DNA of 9,134 nucleotides from an uncultured Bacillus sp. (GTDB taxonomy: Bacteria > Bacillota > Bacilli > Bacillales > Cytobacillaceae), in assembly GCA_937894355.1 (NCBI GenBank), contig CALCRD010000081.1:1-9134 (forward strand). Reading direction: 5' to 3'. Position numbers and translations under genes: made by a program. This document shows positions 1 through 5,124 of the stretch, piece after piece. The notes beneath the pieces were generated by a model. That model did not search any database and was not told the DNA's origin. It worked only from the letters and a program-made list of their open reading frames with translations. Positions within the stretch are counted from its first letter, which is position 1. Each line of letters begins with the position of its first letter.

Positions 1-91
1 TCTTCCCTGACCTATTCTTCCCGCAGGAGTCTCGCGCCTTCCACTCCAATCAACAATGTTTATAAAAACAACTCTGAACATTAACAGAGCC
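1..91 (-). repeat. Left-edge copy of a dispersed repeat, truncated by the window start
   Basis: Read on the minus strand this begins GGCTCTGTTAATG at position 91, continues through TTGTTGATTGGAGTGGAAG, and then enters a GC-richer stretch (GCGAGACTCCTGCGGGA) unlike the AT-rich surroundings. Positions 38-91 match the reverse complement of 9081-9134 at 45 of 54 positions without gaps. From memory, sequence of the type TTGATTGGAGCGGAAGG followed by GAGACTCCTGCGGGA recurs in many Bacillus genomes as a non-coding dispersed repeat; I could not check this. The copy starts 12 bp downstream of the ilvD terminator hairpin. No ORF is visible in it. Confidence 0.8.
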
Positions 92-95
92 TTTT

Positions 96-140
96 AAAAA
101 AAAGCTGAGGTTATCTGAAATAAATCAGATTTCCCCAGCT
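96..140 (-). terminator. Factor-independent terminator of ilvD
   Basis: On the minus strand, 16-nt arms (125-140 and 103-118) pair around a 6-nt loop at 119-124. The only imperfections are one G-U pair and two adjacent A-A mismatches. The stem runs straight into eight U residues (complement of 96-103). It lies 14 bp past the ilvD stop codon and closes the minus-strand transcript before the edge repeat. Confidence 0.93.
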
Positions 141-154
141 AGATGATTGATTAA

Positions 155-1834
155 TTAGATTTTCATGACTCCACCAGTGTTAGCAGAGGTTACTAGCTTG
201 GAGTAGCGAGCTAAATAACCTTTTTTAACTTTTGGTTCAAAACCTTTCCAATTCTCTTTACGTTTGGCAAATTCCTCATCGGAAATTTCCAATTGAATTG
301 TACGATTGTTTAAATCAAGTTCGATAATATCGCCATCTTCAACAAATGCGATTGGTCCGCCTTCAGCTGCTTCTGGAGAAATATGACCGATCGAAATGCC
401 TCTCGATGCACCAGAGAAACGTCCATCAGTAATTAAACCAACTTTTGCTCCTAAACCGCGACCAACAATTTGTGAAGTAGGTGCAAGCATTTCTGGCATA
501 CCAGGTCCACCTTTAGGACCTTCGTAGCGAATAACAACAACATGTCCTTCTTTTACTTTACCAGTGATAATTCCAGATAATGCTTCTTCTTGAGAATCGA
601 AGCAAATTGCAGGTCCTCTATGGTAACCACCAACAGCAGGGTCAACAGCACCAACTTTGATTACAGAACCATCTGGAGCTAAGTTACCAAACAATACAGC
701 TAGTCCACCTTGTGCAGAATGTGGGTTGTCTAATGGACGGATAACATCTTTATCCATAATCTCGCAACCAGCAACATTTTCCCGGATTGATTTACCAGAT
801 ACGGTTAAGCAATCTCCATTAAAAGCACCTGGCTTTTTAAGAAGCTCATTAATGATAGCACTTACGCCACCGGCATTATGGACATCTTCCATATGATAAG
901 ACGATGCAGGAGCAATTTTTGCTAGATGTGGAACGCGGGTAGCCACTTCATTAATACGTTCCAAAGAATACTCAATTTCAGCTTCATGTGCTAAGGCAAG
1001 AGTGTGAAGTACAGTGTTCGTAGAACCACCCATCGCCATGTCTAATGCAAAGGCATTGTCAATTGCATCAATTGTTACAATATCGCGAGGCTTAATATCT
1101 TGTTTAATAAGTTCCATCAATTGTTTAGCAGATTTTTTAACAAACTCTTTCCGTTCTTCTGCTACAGCTAAAATAGTTCCGTTCCCTGGTAAAGCTAGGC
1201 CAAGTCCCTCTGCCAAACAGTTCATTGAGTTTGCTGTGAACATACCTGAACAAGAACCGCATGTTGGACAGGCCACTTGCTCGATTTCTTGTAATCTTGC
1301 TTCATCAATATTTCCAGCCTGGTAGGCGCCAACGCCTTCAAAAACTGATGTTAAATCAAGAGCATTACCTTGCTTATCTGTACCAGCTTTCATCGGTCCA
1401 CCGCTAACAAAAATTGAAGGAATATTGACGCGAAGAGCAGCCATCATCATTCCTGGGGTAATTTTGTCACAGTTTGGAATACAAACCATACCATCGAACC
1501 AGTGTGCTGATACAACTGTTTCAACTGAATCAGCGATGATTTCACGACTAGGAAGTGAATAACGCATTCCGATATGCCCCATAGCGATACCGTCATCAAC
1601 ACCAATGGTGTTCATTTCAAACGGAACACCACCTGCTTCTCTAATTGCATCTTTTACAATTTTTCCAAACTCTTGTAAATGTACATGTCCTGGAACAATA
1701 TCAATATATGAGTTAACAACAGCGATGAACGGTTTGTTGAAATCCTCTTCTTTTACTCCTGCAGCACGAAGCAAGCTACGGTGCGGTGCGCGGTCAAAAC
1801 CTTGTTTGATCATATTACTACGCAATTCTGCCAA
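155..1834 (-). CDS. ilvD: Dihydroxy-acid dehydratase (IlvD)
   Basis: IlvD dehydrates 2,3-dihydroxy-isovalerate and 2,3-dihydroxy-3-methylvalerate to the 2-keto acids from which valine, leucine and isoleucine are made; it is a cytoplasmic Fe-S enzyme of the IlvD/Edd family. The product is 559 residues (B. subtilis IlvD is about 558) and collinear from AELRSNMIKQ to the C-terminal TANTGG. Visible motifs are PNCDKITPGMMMAA with Cys122, CPTCGSCSGMFTANSMN (Cys189, 192, 195), VDDGIAMGH near 79, and DGRFSG near the C-terminus. I chose the TTG at 1832-1834: it is preceded by GTGGAGGG with an 8-nt spacer, and family homology begins exactly there. The open frame extends upstream to an ATG at 1927, but those 31 residues cross the CodY-like site and promoter region and do not resemble IlvD. 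It is the last gene before a strong terminator and may receive transcripts from the upstream gntR gene. No other ilv or leu genes are adjacent. Confidence 0.97.
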   Translation of the reverse strand: MAELRSNMIKQGFDRAPHRSLLRAAGVKEEDFNKPFIAVVNSYIDIVPGHVHLQEFGKIVKDAIREAGGVPFEMNTIGVDDGIAMGHIGMRYSLPSREIIADSVETVVSAHWFDGMVCIPNCDKITPGMMMAALRVNIPSIFVSGGPMKAGTDKQGNALDLTSVFEGVGAYQAGNIDEARLQEIEQVACPTCGSCSGMFTANSMNCLAEGLGLALPGNGTILAVAEERKEFVKKSAKQLMELIKQDIKPRDIVTIDAIDNAFALDMAMGGSTNTVLHTLALAHEAEIEYSLERINEVATRVPHLAKIAPASSYHMEDVHNAGGVSAIINELLKKPGAFNGDCLTVSGKSIRENVAGCEIMDKDVIRPLDNPHSAQGGLAVLFGNLAPDGSVIKVGAVDPAVGGYHRGPAICFDSQEEALSGIITGKVKEGHVVVIRYEGPKGGPGMPEMLAPTSQIVGRGLGAKVGLITDGRFSGASRGISIGHISPEAAEGGPIAFVEDGDIIELDLNNRTIQLEISDEEFAKRKENWKGFEPKVKKGYLARYSKLVTSANTGGVMKI

Positions 1835-1858
1835 TTTAATTCCCTCCACTATTGTTAC

Positions 1859-1873
1859 TGTTTTCTGTAAATT
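1859..1873 (-). promoter_or_regulatory. Probable CodY box in the ilvD leader
   Basis: The minus strand reads AATTTACAGAAAACA, which matches the CodY consensus AATTTTCWGAAAATT at 12 of 15 positions. It lies 25 bp upstream of the TTG start and about 14 bp downstream of the candidate -10. CodY, the GTP- and branched-chain-amino-acid-responsive repressor, is known to repress ilvD in B. subtilis, and a site here would block initiation or early elongation. The assignment rests on consensus matching plus gene identity. Confidence 0.6.
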
Positions 1874-1886
1874 TGAACTATAAATT

Positions 1887-1892
1887 ATTGTA
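1887..1892 (-). promoter_or_regulatory. Candidate -10 element of an ilvD promoter
   Basis: The minus strand has TACAAT (5 of 6 to TATAAT) about 53 bp upstream of the ilvD start. The hexamer around the expected -35 position (CTACAA, 18-bp spacer) is poor, so this promoter would be weak or activator-dependent. Read-through from the gntR gene, after which I see no terminator, is the alternative source of ilvD mRNA. Confidence 0.35.
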
Positions 1893-1970
1893 CCATTATT
1901 ACTAAAATATTTGTAGATTTTTGACATATGCTTTATTGAATATAGCTACTTATAGGTTTACCCTTGTTAA

Positions 1971-2636
1971 TTAAATCAAATCATATAACTCCCGCATAGG
2001 TCTTAGGACGTTTTGTTTCATCAACATCGAAGCAGTTGCTGCATCGCGTTTTTCTAAGGCAGCAATAATCTCAGCATGCTCCTCAACAGATGCTAAAGTC
2101 TCTGTAATCGGTTGCTTTAAAAAAACATACTTAAATCTTCTTATGTGAATCTGTAATGATTCGCTGAAAGAAGTAATATACGGATTGTCCGATACCTCCA
2201 CCAGAAAATTATGAAATTGTTCATCATGTTCCATTGCCTGATAGGGTTGGCCACTCTCAATTGCTTTTCCAAACTGCAAATTTAGTTTTTTCAATGTCTC
2301 AATTTGTTCCGGTACAATGAGTTGTGCCACATATTCTACAGCTAGTGCATGTAGCACAGCAAGTGTTGGATACATTTTTAAAATATCGTCCTTTTCGATA
2401 CACGTTACTCTTGTCTCTTTACCTGGATGCATGGATACCAATCCCTGTACTTCCAAAAGCTGTAGCGCTTCCCTTATCGGAGTTCTACTGACAGATAAAG
2501 AGTCTGCAAGTTCGGCATCGATTAACTTCTCACCCGGTTCAAGGGTACCCTCTATTATCCATCTTTGGATTTGTGATAATGCACGTTCTTTGGCTGACAT
2601 TCTTATCGGTGATGAAAAGTTCTTTGGGACTGGCAT
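1971..2636 (-). CDS. GntR-family transcriptional regulator, FadR/FCD subfamily
   Basis: This 221-residue protein has the size and layout of FCD-type GntR regulators. An N-terminal winged helix-turn-helix spans about residues 15-78, with the family signature SVSRTPIREALQLLE at 48-62. An all-helical C-terminal ligand domain spans about 85-210. In the C-terminal domain the D-x3-H motif of metal-binding FCD proteins is present (Asp138, His142), as is a later His187. The usual last histidine near the C-terminus appears to be Asn209 or nearby, so metal binding may be altered. The start ATG has AAGGAGG with a 6-nt spacer. The ligand and targets are unknown; members of this subfamily often sense small organic acids. 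It lies 136 bp upstream of ilvD on the same strand with no terminator between, so co-transcription is possible. A palindrome covers its own -10, suggesting autorepression. No catabolic operon sits beside it that would name its substrate. Confidence 0.9.
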   Translation of the reverse strand: MPVPKNFSSPIRMSAKERALSQIQRWIIEGTLEPGEKLIDAELADSLSVSRTPIREALQLLEVQGLVSMHPGKETRVTCIEKDDILKMYPTLAVLHALAVEYVAQLIVPEQIETLKKLNLQFGKAIESGQPYQAMEHDEQFHNFLVEVSDNPYITSFSESLQIHIRRFKYVFLKQPITETLASVEEHAEIIAALEKRDAATASMLMKQNVLRPMRELYDLI

Positions 2637-2665
2637 TTAGCTCCTCCTTCTTATCACTTCGTTAT

Positions 2666-2681
2666 ATGCAATATATCGCAT
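2666..2681. promoter_or_regulatory. Palindromic operator candidate for the GntR-family regulator
   Basis: The minus strand reads ATGCGATATATTGCAT, a 16-bp palindrome symmetric except for one base pair in each arm (ATGCRATATATYGCAT). It overlaps the -10 element and lies 30 bp upstream of the gntR start codon. FadR-type GntR proteins bind such short AT-centred palindromes as dimers and commonly repress themselves. The site and its position are seen; the binding protein is inferred. Confidence 0.6.
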
Positions 2682-2698
2682 ACGAATTTTGAATGCAA
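2670..2698 (-). promoter_or_regulatory. Candidate SigA-type promoter of the gntR gene
   Basis: On the minus strand, TTGCAT (-35, 3 of 6) and TATATT (-10, 5 of 6) are separated by 17 bp. The -10 lies inside the palindromic operator candidate, which would let a bound dimer exclude RNA polymerase. The -35 is weak. Confidence 0.5.
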
Positions 2699-2718
2699 TT
2701 AAAATTTGCGAAAAATCC

Positions 2719-2754
2719 AAAAAAATTAAACCTAGATAGCAATCTAGGTTTAAT
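2719..2754 (-). terminator. Factor-independent terminator of the IDEAL-domain gene
   Basis: A perfect 13-bp stem (2725-2737 with 2742-2754; arms ATTAAACCTAGAT and ATCTAGGTTTAAT) closes an AGCA tetraloop. On the minus strand it is followed by a T-tract complementary to 2719-2725. It lies 22 bp past the stop codon of the gene at 2777-3004 and insulates the gntR promoter. Confidence 0.92.
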
Positions 2755-2776
2755 CGTTTGACATTATTTTATTTTT

Positions 2777-3004
2777 TTAAGAAATACTCTCTAACTCTTT
2801 CATCAAGCGTAGAAATTCTTCTTTATTTCTTTGTAAGAGTGACAGGTCGATCTCTTTTTTGATTTGTTCTTTCCTAAAATCACGCAGGGACTTTTCGAGC
2901 ACCATTTCAGCAGAAAGTGAATCTAAAATCATTGTTTCATTTTCTACTTGATTTGGAGTGTTAAGGTAGTAATGCTTCTTGAACTTCCGCATTTTATGAT
3001 CCAT
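2777..3004 (-). CDS. Small IDEAL-domain protein
   Basis: The 75-residue protein is predicted soluble, highly charged and helical, with no signal peptide or membrane segment. Residues 30-73 match the short IDEAL domain of Bacillales: LSAEMVLEKSLRDFRKEQ, then KKEIDLSLLQRNKEEF, then an amphipathic LRLMKELE tail. The name-giving motif reads IDLSL here. The domain is known from small stand-alone proteins and from the C-terminus of larger ones such as YpiB; its molecular role is not well defined and I do not assign one. The first ATG has AAGGAG with a rather long 10-nt spacer; the alternative ATG at codon 5 is further from it and less likely. It is a single-gene unit with its own AT-rich upstream region and perfect terminator. 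Confidence 0.82.
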   Translation of the reverse strand: MDHKMRKFKKHYYLNTPNQVENETMILDSLSAEMVLEKSLRDFRKEQIKKEIDLSLLQRNKEEFLRLMKELESIS

Positions 3005-3032
3005 CAGAGATCAACTCCTTGTCCTTTTTTAT

Positions 3033-3061
3033 ATTATATAACAATATTTAGATAATTGAAA
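3033..3061 (-). promoter_or_regulatory. Candidate promoter of the IDEAL-domain gene
   Basis: The minus strand has a perfect TATAAT (3033-3038) with a TTTCAA hexamer 17 bp upstream as a weak -35. It lies about 30 bp before the start codon. The surrounding run of A and T makes chance matches likely. Confidence 0.4.
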
Positions 3062-3252
3062 TATTAATTATACTAATTGGTAGACTTTTTTTAAGTTTCT
3101 GTTTAATGGTAATAGAAAAAACCTATTAAACTGGGAAATGCGACAAAATACCTAATCATTCTACTTATTACCTTTCTTTGGGATAATATCCAACAAATTA
3201 CTATATTGCTATTTTTTTAACTTAGATTATTCAGCAAAATCAAGTATCAGTC
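3062..3252. other. AT-rich intergenic region with one hairpin, no gene seen
   Basis: This stretch between the two divergent units (IDEAL gene leftwards, tiny YjcZ-like gene rightwards) has no open frame longer than about 18 codons with a usable ribosome binding site. The only structure I see is an inverted repeat at 3101-3131: 7-bp outer arms GTTTAAT/ATTAAAC plus GGT/ACC with one bulged base and a 10-nt loop. It has no U-tract on either strand and is not a standard terminator. Confidence 0.5.
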
Positions 3253-3281
3253 TATACATATTTTTCTCTCCCTCATATAAT
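3253..3281 (+). promoter_or_regulatory. Promoter candidate for the YjcZ-like gene (SigA- or SigE-like)
   Basis: TATACA and a perfect TATAAT are separated by 17 bp, ending 30 bp before the TTG start. The same -10 reads CATATAAT, 7 of 8 to the SigE -10 consensus CATACANT, with an ATA triplet 17 bp upstream, which is the SigE -35 core. Because the family is sporulation-linked, a mother-cell sigma factor is plausible, but the sequence alone cannot separate the two readings. Confidence 0.45.
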
Positions 3282-3311
3282 GCTAGAGATTGTCCAAAAG
3301 GGGTGAAGTTA

Positions 3312-3410
3312 TTGAGTTATAGCAAAGGTAGCAGCTTTGGTTCTGGATTCGCCTTGATTGTAGTTTTGTTTATTCTATTAATCATTGTAGGAACAAGATT
3401 TGGATATTAA
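3312..3410 (+). CDS. Tiny YjcZ-type sporulation membrane protein
   Basis: The 32-residue product starts at TTG, with AAAAGGGGTG ending about 6 nt upstream as a strong ribosome binding site. A short Ser/Gly-rich N-terminus (SYSKGSSFGSG) is followed by a single hydrophobic helix GFALIVVLFILLIIVG and a short TRFGY tail. This is the signature of the YjcZ family of very small single-pass proteins, found only in spore-forming Bacillales, often in several copies, and known from spore or mother-cell membrane fractions; their biochemical role is unknown. Length is normal for the family. Automatic annotation easily misses it because of its size and TTG start. It is a single-gene unit bounded by a promoter candidate and a hairpin. 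Confidence 0.87.
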   Translation: MSYSKGSSFGSGFALIVVLFILLIIVGTRFGY

Positions 3411-3428
3411 TTTGCAGGAAAAATTAGG

Positions 3429-3453
3429 CGGACTAACAAATTGTTAGTCCGCT
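3429..3453. terminator. Hairpin terminator after the YjcZ-like gene
   Basis: A perfect 11-bp stem (3429-3439 GCGGACTAACA with 3443-3453) closes a 3-nt loop 18 bp after the stop codon. On the plus strand the tail (TGTTCATTTATC) is only moderately U-rich. On the minus strand the hairpin is followed by CTAATTTTT, so it may work in both directions. Confidence 0.7.
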
Positions 3454-3512
3454 GTTCATTTATCTCAATAAATCCAGGTTTTCCTTCCACATTTTCTAAT
3501 AAACTTTTTTTG

Positions 3513-3542
3513 TTGACATATTCGACTGTCTCATCATATAAT
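3513..3542 (+). promoter_or_regulatory. Strong SigA promoter of the yceI-like gene
   Basis: Perfect TTGACA (3513-3518) and perfect TATAAT (3537-3542) are separated by 18 bp. Transcription should start near 3549, at the left edge of the 40-bp palindrome, giving a leader of about 75 nt. Two consensus hexamers imply high expression unless repressed. Confidence 0.88.
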
Positions 3543-3547
3543 TTACC

Positions 3548-3587
3548 TTGAAGTAAGTTATCTTGAATTCAAGATAACTTACTTCAA
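3548..3587. promoter_or_regulatory. Perfect 40-bp palindromic operator, MhqR-like core
   Basis: Two 20-bp arms are perfect inverted repeats with no spacer, centred at 3567/3568. The central 20 bp read TTATCTTGAATTCAAGATAA; outside them are TTGAAGTAAG and its complement. The core differs from the MhqR operator known from B. subtilis (tATCTcgAAtTCgAGATa) only by C-to-T in each half-site. It starts 6 bp after the -10 and covers the expected start of transcription, the classic place for a repressor. In RNA it would also form a long hairpin at the extreme 5' end, so an effect on mRNA stability is possible. No regulator gene of the MarR type is present in the window. Confidence 0.75.
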
Positions 3588-3625
3588 AATAACGTAATTC
3601 AAAATTAAATTTGGGGGAATACAAA

Positions 3626-4159
3626 ATGACAAATAGTAAATGGACAGTTGACAGTGCACATAGTAGCGTAGAATTCTCTGTGAAACATATGATGATTGCA
3701 AAGGTTAAAGGGGTCTTTAATGAATTTACCGCTAATATTGAAGCTGATCCTACTGATTTAACAACAGCCAAAATTGATTTTACAGTTGATCTTGCAAGTA
3801 TTGATACACGTAATAATGACCGTGATGCCCACCTTCGATCAGCAGATTTCTTTGATGTTGAAAATAACCCTTCAATGACCTTTAAATCAACAGGCATCGA
3901 AAACACTGGTGATGGAGAATATGATGTTACTGGTGATTTGACTATCGCTGGCGTAGCTAGCCCAGAAACATTTTCAGTAACGTTTGAAGGTCAAGGGAAA
4001 GATCCTTGGGGAAATGAAAAAGTTGGCTTTAGTGCAGAGGGAAAAATTAAACGCAGTGATTATGGCTTAACTTGGAATGCTGCACTAGAAACTGGCGGAG
4101 TATTAGTTGGCGATGCCATTAAAATTTCGCTACAAATTGAAGCTGGCAAAGCTGAATAA
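3626..4159 (+). CDS. YceI-family protein (lipocalin-like isoprenoid-binding fold)
   Basis: The 177-residue product is collinear with the YceI family across its whole length. It opens with KWTVDSAHSSVEFSVKHMMI, has the DLASIDTRNNDRDAHLRSADFFDVENNP block at about 55-82, and ends with a GLTWNAALETGGVLVGDAIKI motif, all characteristic. YceI proteins form an antiparallel beta-barrel that binds a polyisoprenoid such as a quinone precursor; their role is unclear but linked to quinone or membrane stress. There is no signal peptide, unlike the periplasmic E. coli YceI, so the protein should be cytoplasmic. I chose ATG 3626, with GGGGGA 7 nt upstream; the in-frame TTG at 3611 overlaps that ribosome binding site and adds five unrelated residues. 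It is a single-gene unit under a very strong promoter that an MhqR-like palindrome could shut off. Confidence 0.93.
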   Translation: MTNSKWTVDSAHSSVEFSVKHMMIAKVKGVFNEFTANIEADPTDLTTAKIDFTVDLASIDTRNNDRDAHLRSADFFDVENNPSMTFKSTGIENTGDGEYDVTGDLTIAGVASPETFSVTFEGQGKDPWGNEKVGFSAEGKIKRSDYGLTWNAALETGGVLVGDAIKISLQIEAGKAE

Positions 4160-4211
4160 AACTACTCCCACCACTTGGAACATTACATCTCTAGAAAATC
4201 AATATAACTCT

Positions 4212-4263
4212 AAAAAAGACAGTTCAAATACCTCACTAATTTGGTATTTGAACTGCCTTTTTT
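4212..4263. terminator. Bidirectional terminator between yceI-like and NUDIX genes
   Basis: A 13-bp perfect stem (4220-4232 CAGTTCAAATACC with 4243-4255) is extended by one mismatch, one G-C pair and six A-T pairs, around a 10-nt loop. The A-tract on one side and T-tract on the other supply a U-run whichever strand is read. It lies 52 bp after the yceI-like stop and 27 bp after the stop of the converging NUDIX gene, so it serves both. Confidence 0.94.
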
Positions 4264-4290
4264 ATTTTGAAGAAATAGAGTGAACTGGAA

Positions 4291-4905
4291 CTATTTAATC
4301 AATTCAAGAAAGTAACTAAGGATTCTCGCTGTCATCCCCCAAATAACTTTATCCTCAAATTTATAGAAATATTCATCAACATGCCTAATTTGCCAGTTAT
4401 AATTTTCTCCCCCAATGATTAGTTCAAAAGGAAAACTTGATTCGGGCATAGGTGCGAAATGAATTTTAAATATTTCTGGTTTTACCTCGCGAAAAAAGGA
4501 CAATGGAACAGTAAAAGTTTCGGCAACCTCAGATTCATTGGGAACAATTTCTTCTGGATTTTCAATCACACCAAAAAACGGATAAATAATCGAACCAAAA
4601 GCTGTGACTAAATAATCTAATGGTTTTACTTGGGTAATTTTGTTCGGATGAATACCTAATTCCTCTGATGTTTCTCTAATAGCAGTATATTTTTCATTTT
4701 TATCTTCTGGGTCAATCTTGCCTCCAGGAAAGCATATTTCGCCGGGTTGCCGACGCATATTCAAAGCCCTAACCTCAAAGAGAATGTGTAAACCATCCTC
4801 TTTTTCAATCATGGGCAAAAGTACAGCAAATTTATGATAGGTATTGCTCCCTAAAATGTTCGGTTCACGGTCATCCAGCTTCATTATAATTCGATTTACA
4901 TCCAT
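4291..4905 (-). CDS. NUDIX hydrolase, CoA pyrophosphatase type
   Basis: The 204-residue protein carries both signatures of the NudL/CoA-pyrophosphatase group. The CoA-specific motif ending MRRQPGEICFPGGK lies at about 42-63, and directly after it is a NUDIX box whose catalytic part is RETSEELGI (77-85, with Glu78, Glu81 and Glu82 as metal ligands). As in other NudL proteins, the spacing between FPGG and RE is one or two residues longer than in the textbook NUDIX box. The expected reaction is cleavage of CoA, probably oxidised or acylated CoA, to 3',5'-ADP and 4'-phosphopantetheine. Length matches the family (190-210). The start is ATG 4903-4905, with GGGGGGAG 5 nt upstream. The frame is open for 53 more codons upstream, but that extension crosses a terminator hairpin and a promoter candidate and has no family similarity. 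It is a single-gene unit convergent with the yceI-like gene. Confidence 0.92.
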   Translation of the reverse strand: MDVNRIIMKLDDREPNILGSNTYHKFAVLLPMIEKEDGLHILFEVRALNMRRQPGEICFPGGKIDPEDKNEKYTAIRETSEELGIHPNKITQVKPLDYLVTAFGSIIYPFFGVIENPEEIVPNESEVAETFTVPLSFFREVKPEIFKIHFAPMPESSFPFELIIGGENYNWQIRHVDEYFYKFEDKVIWGMTARILSYFLELIK

Positions 4906-4992
4906 ACATTCTCCCCCCCATTGATCCTTTTTCTCCCTTATATGACTTGTACTTATTTTATCTATATGCAAAATGTTAACGTTTCTCACCAT

Positions 4993-5021
4993 ATAAAACA
5001 ACAAATTGAGATTATTATCAA
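4993..5021 (-). promoter_or_regulatory. Candidate promoter of the NUDIX gene
   Basis: The minus strand has TTGATA (5 of 6 to TTGACA, 5016-5021) and TTTTAT (4 of 6, 4993-4998) with a 17-bp spacer, about 88 bp before the start codon. It begins immediately after the T-tract of the hairpin at 5020-5059, so that hairpin would insulate it from upstream transcription. Confidence 0.4.
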
Positions 5022-5059
5022 AAAAAATCCAAACTGGCAAATAATAAACTTCAGTTTGG
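5020..5059 (-). terminator. Factor-independent terminator upstream of the NUDIX gene
   Basis: On the minus strand an 8-bp stem (CCAAACTG at 5052-5059, CAGTTTGG at 5029-5036) with a 15-nt loop is followed by A and eight T (complement of 5020-5027). No minus-strand gene ends nearby: the next one rightward is gtrA, ending at 5626 on the far side of the plus-strand yqhV-like gene. It may catch read-through of the gtrA operon or be left from a lost gene. Confidence 0.65.
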
Positions 5060-5124
5060 TGCATTTCCTTCTTCGATTAACATGTCCTATCCACTGGTCA
5101 GTCAGCATATATTGATGAGGATGA

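Noticed and set aside
657..1883. Three plus-strand open frames opposite ilvD (657-896, 1014-1325, 1605-1883)
   Set aside because: They mirror the ilvD coding frame, have no ribosome binding sites and give low-complexity, family-less proteins.
1835..1970. T-box riboswitch or leader-peptide attenuator before ilvD
   Set aside because: The leader is only about 130 bp, has no T-box sequence (GGTGGTACC type), no antiterminator/terminator pair and no branched-chain-rich leader peptide.
2317..2640. Plus-strand open frame opposite the gntR gene
   Set aside because: Antisense shadow of a clear GntR protein; no ribosome binding site or recognisable domain.
3101..3131. Inverted repeat considered as a terminator
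   Set aside because: It has a bulge and a 10-nt loop and lacks a U-tract on either strand; kept only as a note in the intergenic entry.
3496..3906. 136-codon minus-strand frame across the yceI promoter and gene start
   Set aside because: It runs antisense through the promoter, palindrome and first third of a clear yceI-like gene, and its product has no family features.
4906..5064. 53-codon upstream extension of the NUDIX protein, and the plus-strand 64-codon frame over the same area
   Set aside because: The extension crosses a terminator hairpin and a promoter candidate, whereas GGGGGGAG sits properly before ATG 4905. The plus-strand frame has no ribosome binding site and consists of intergenic AT-rich sequence.
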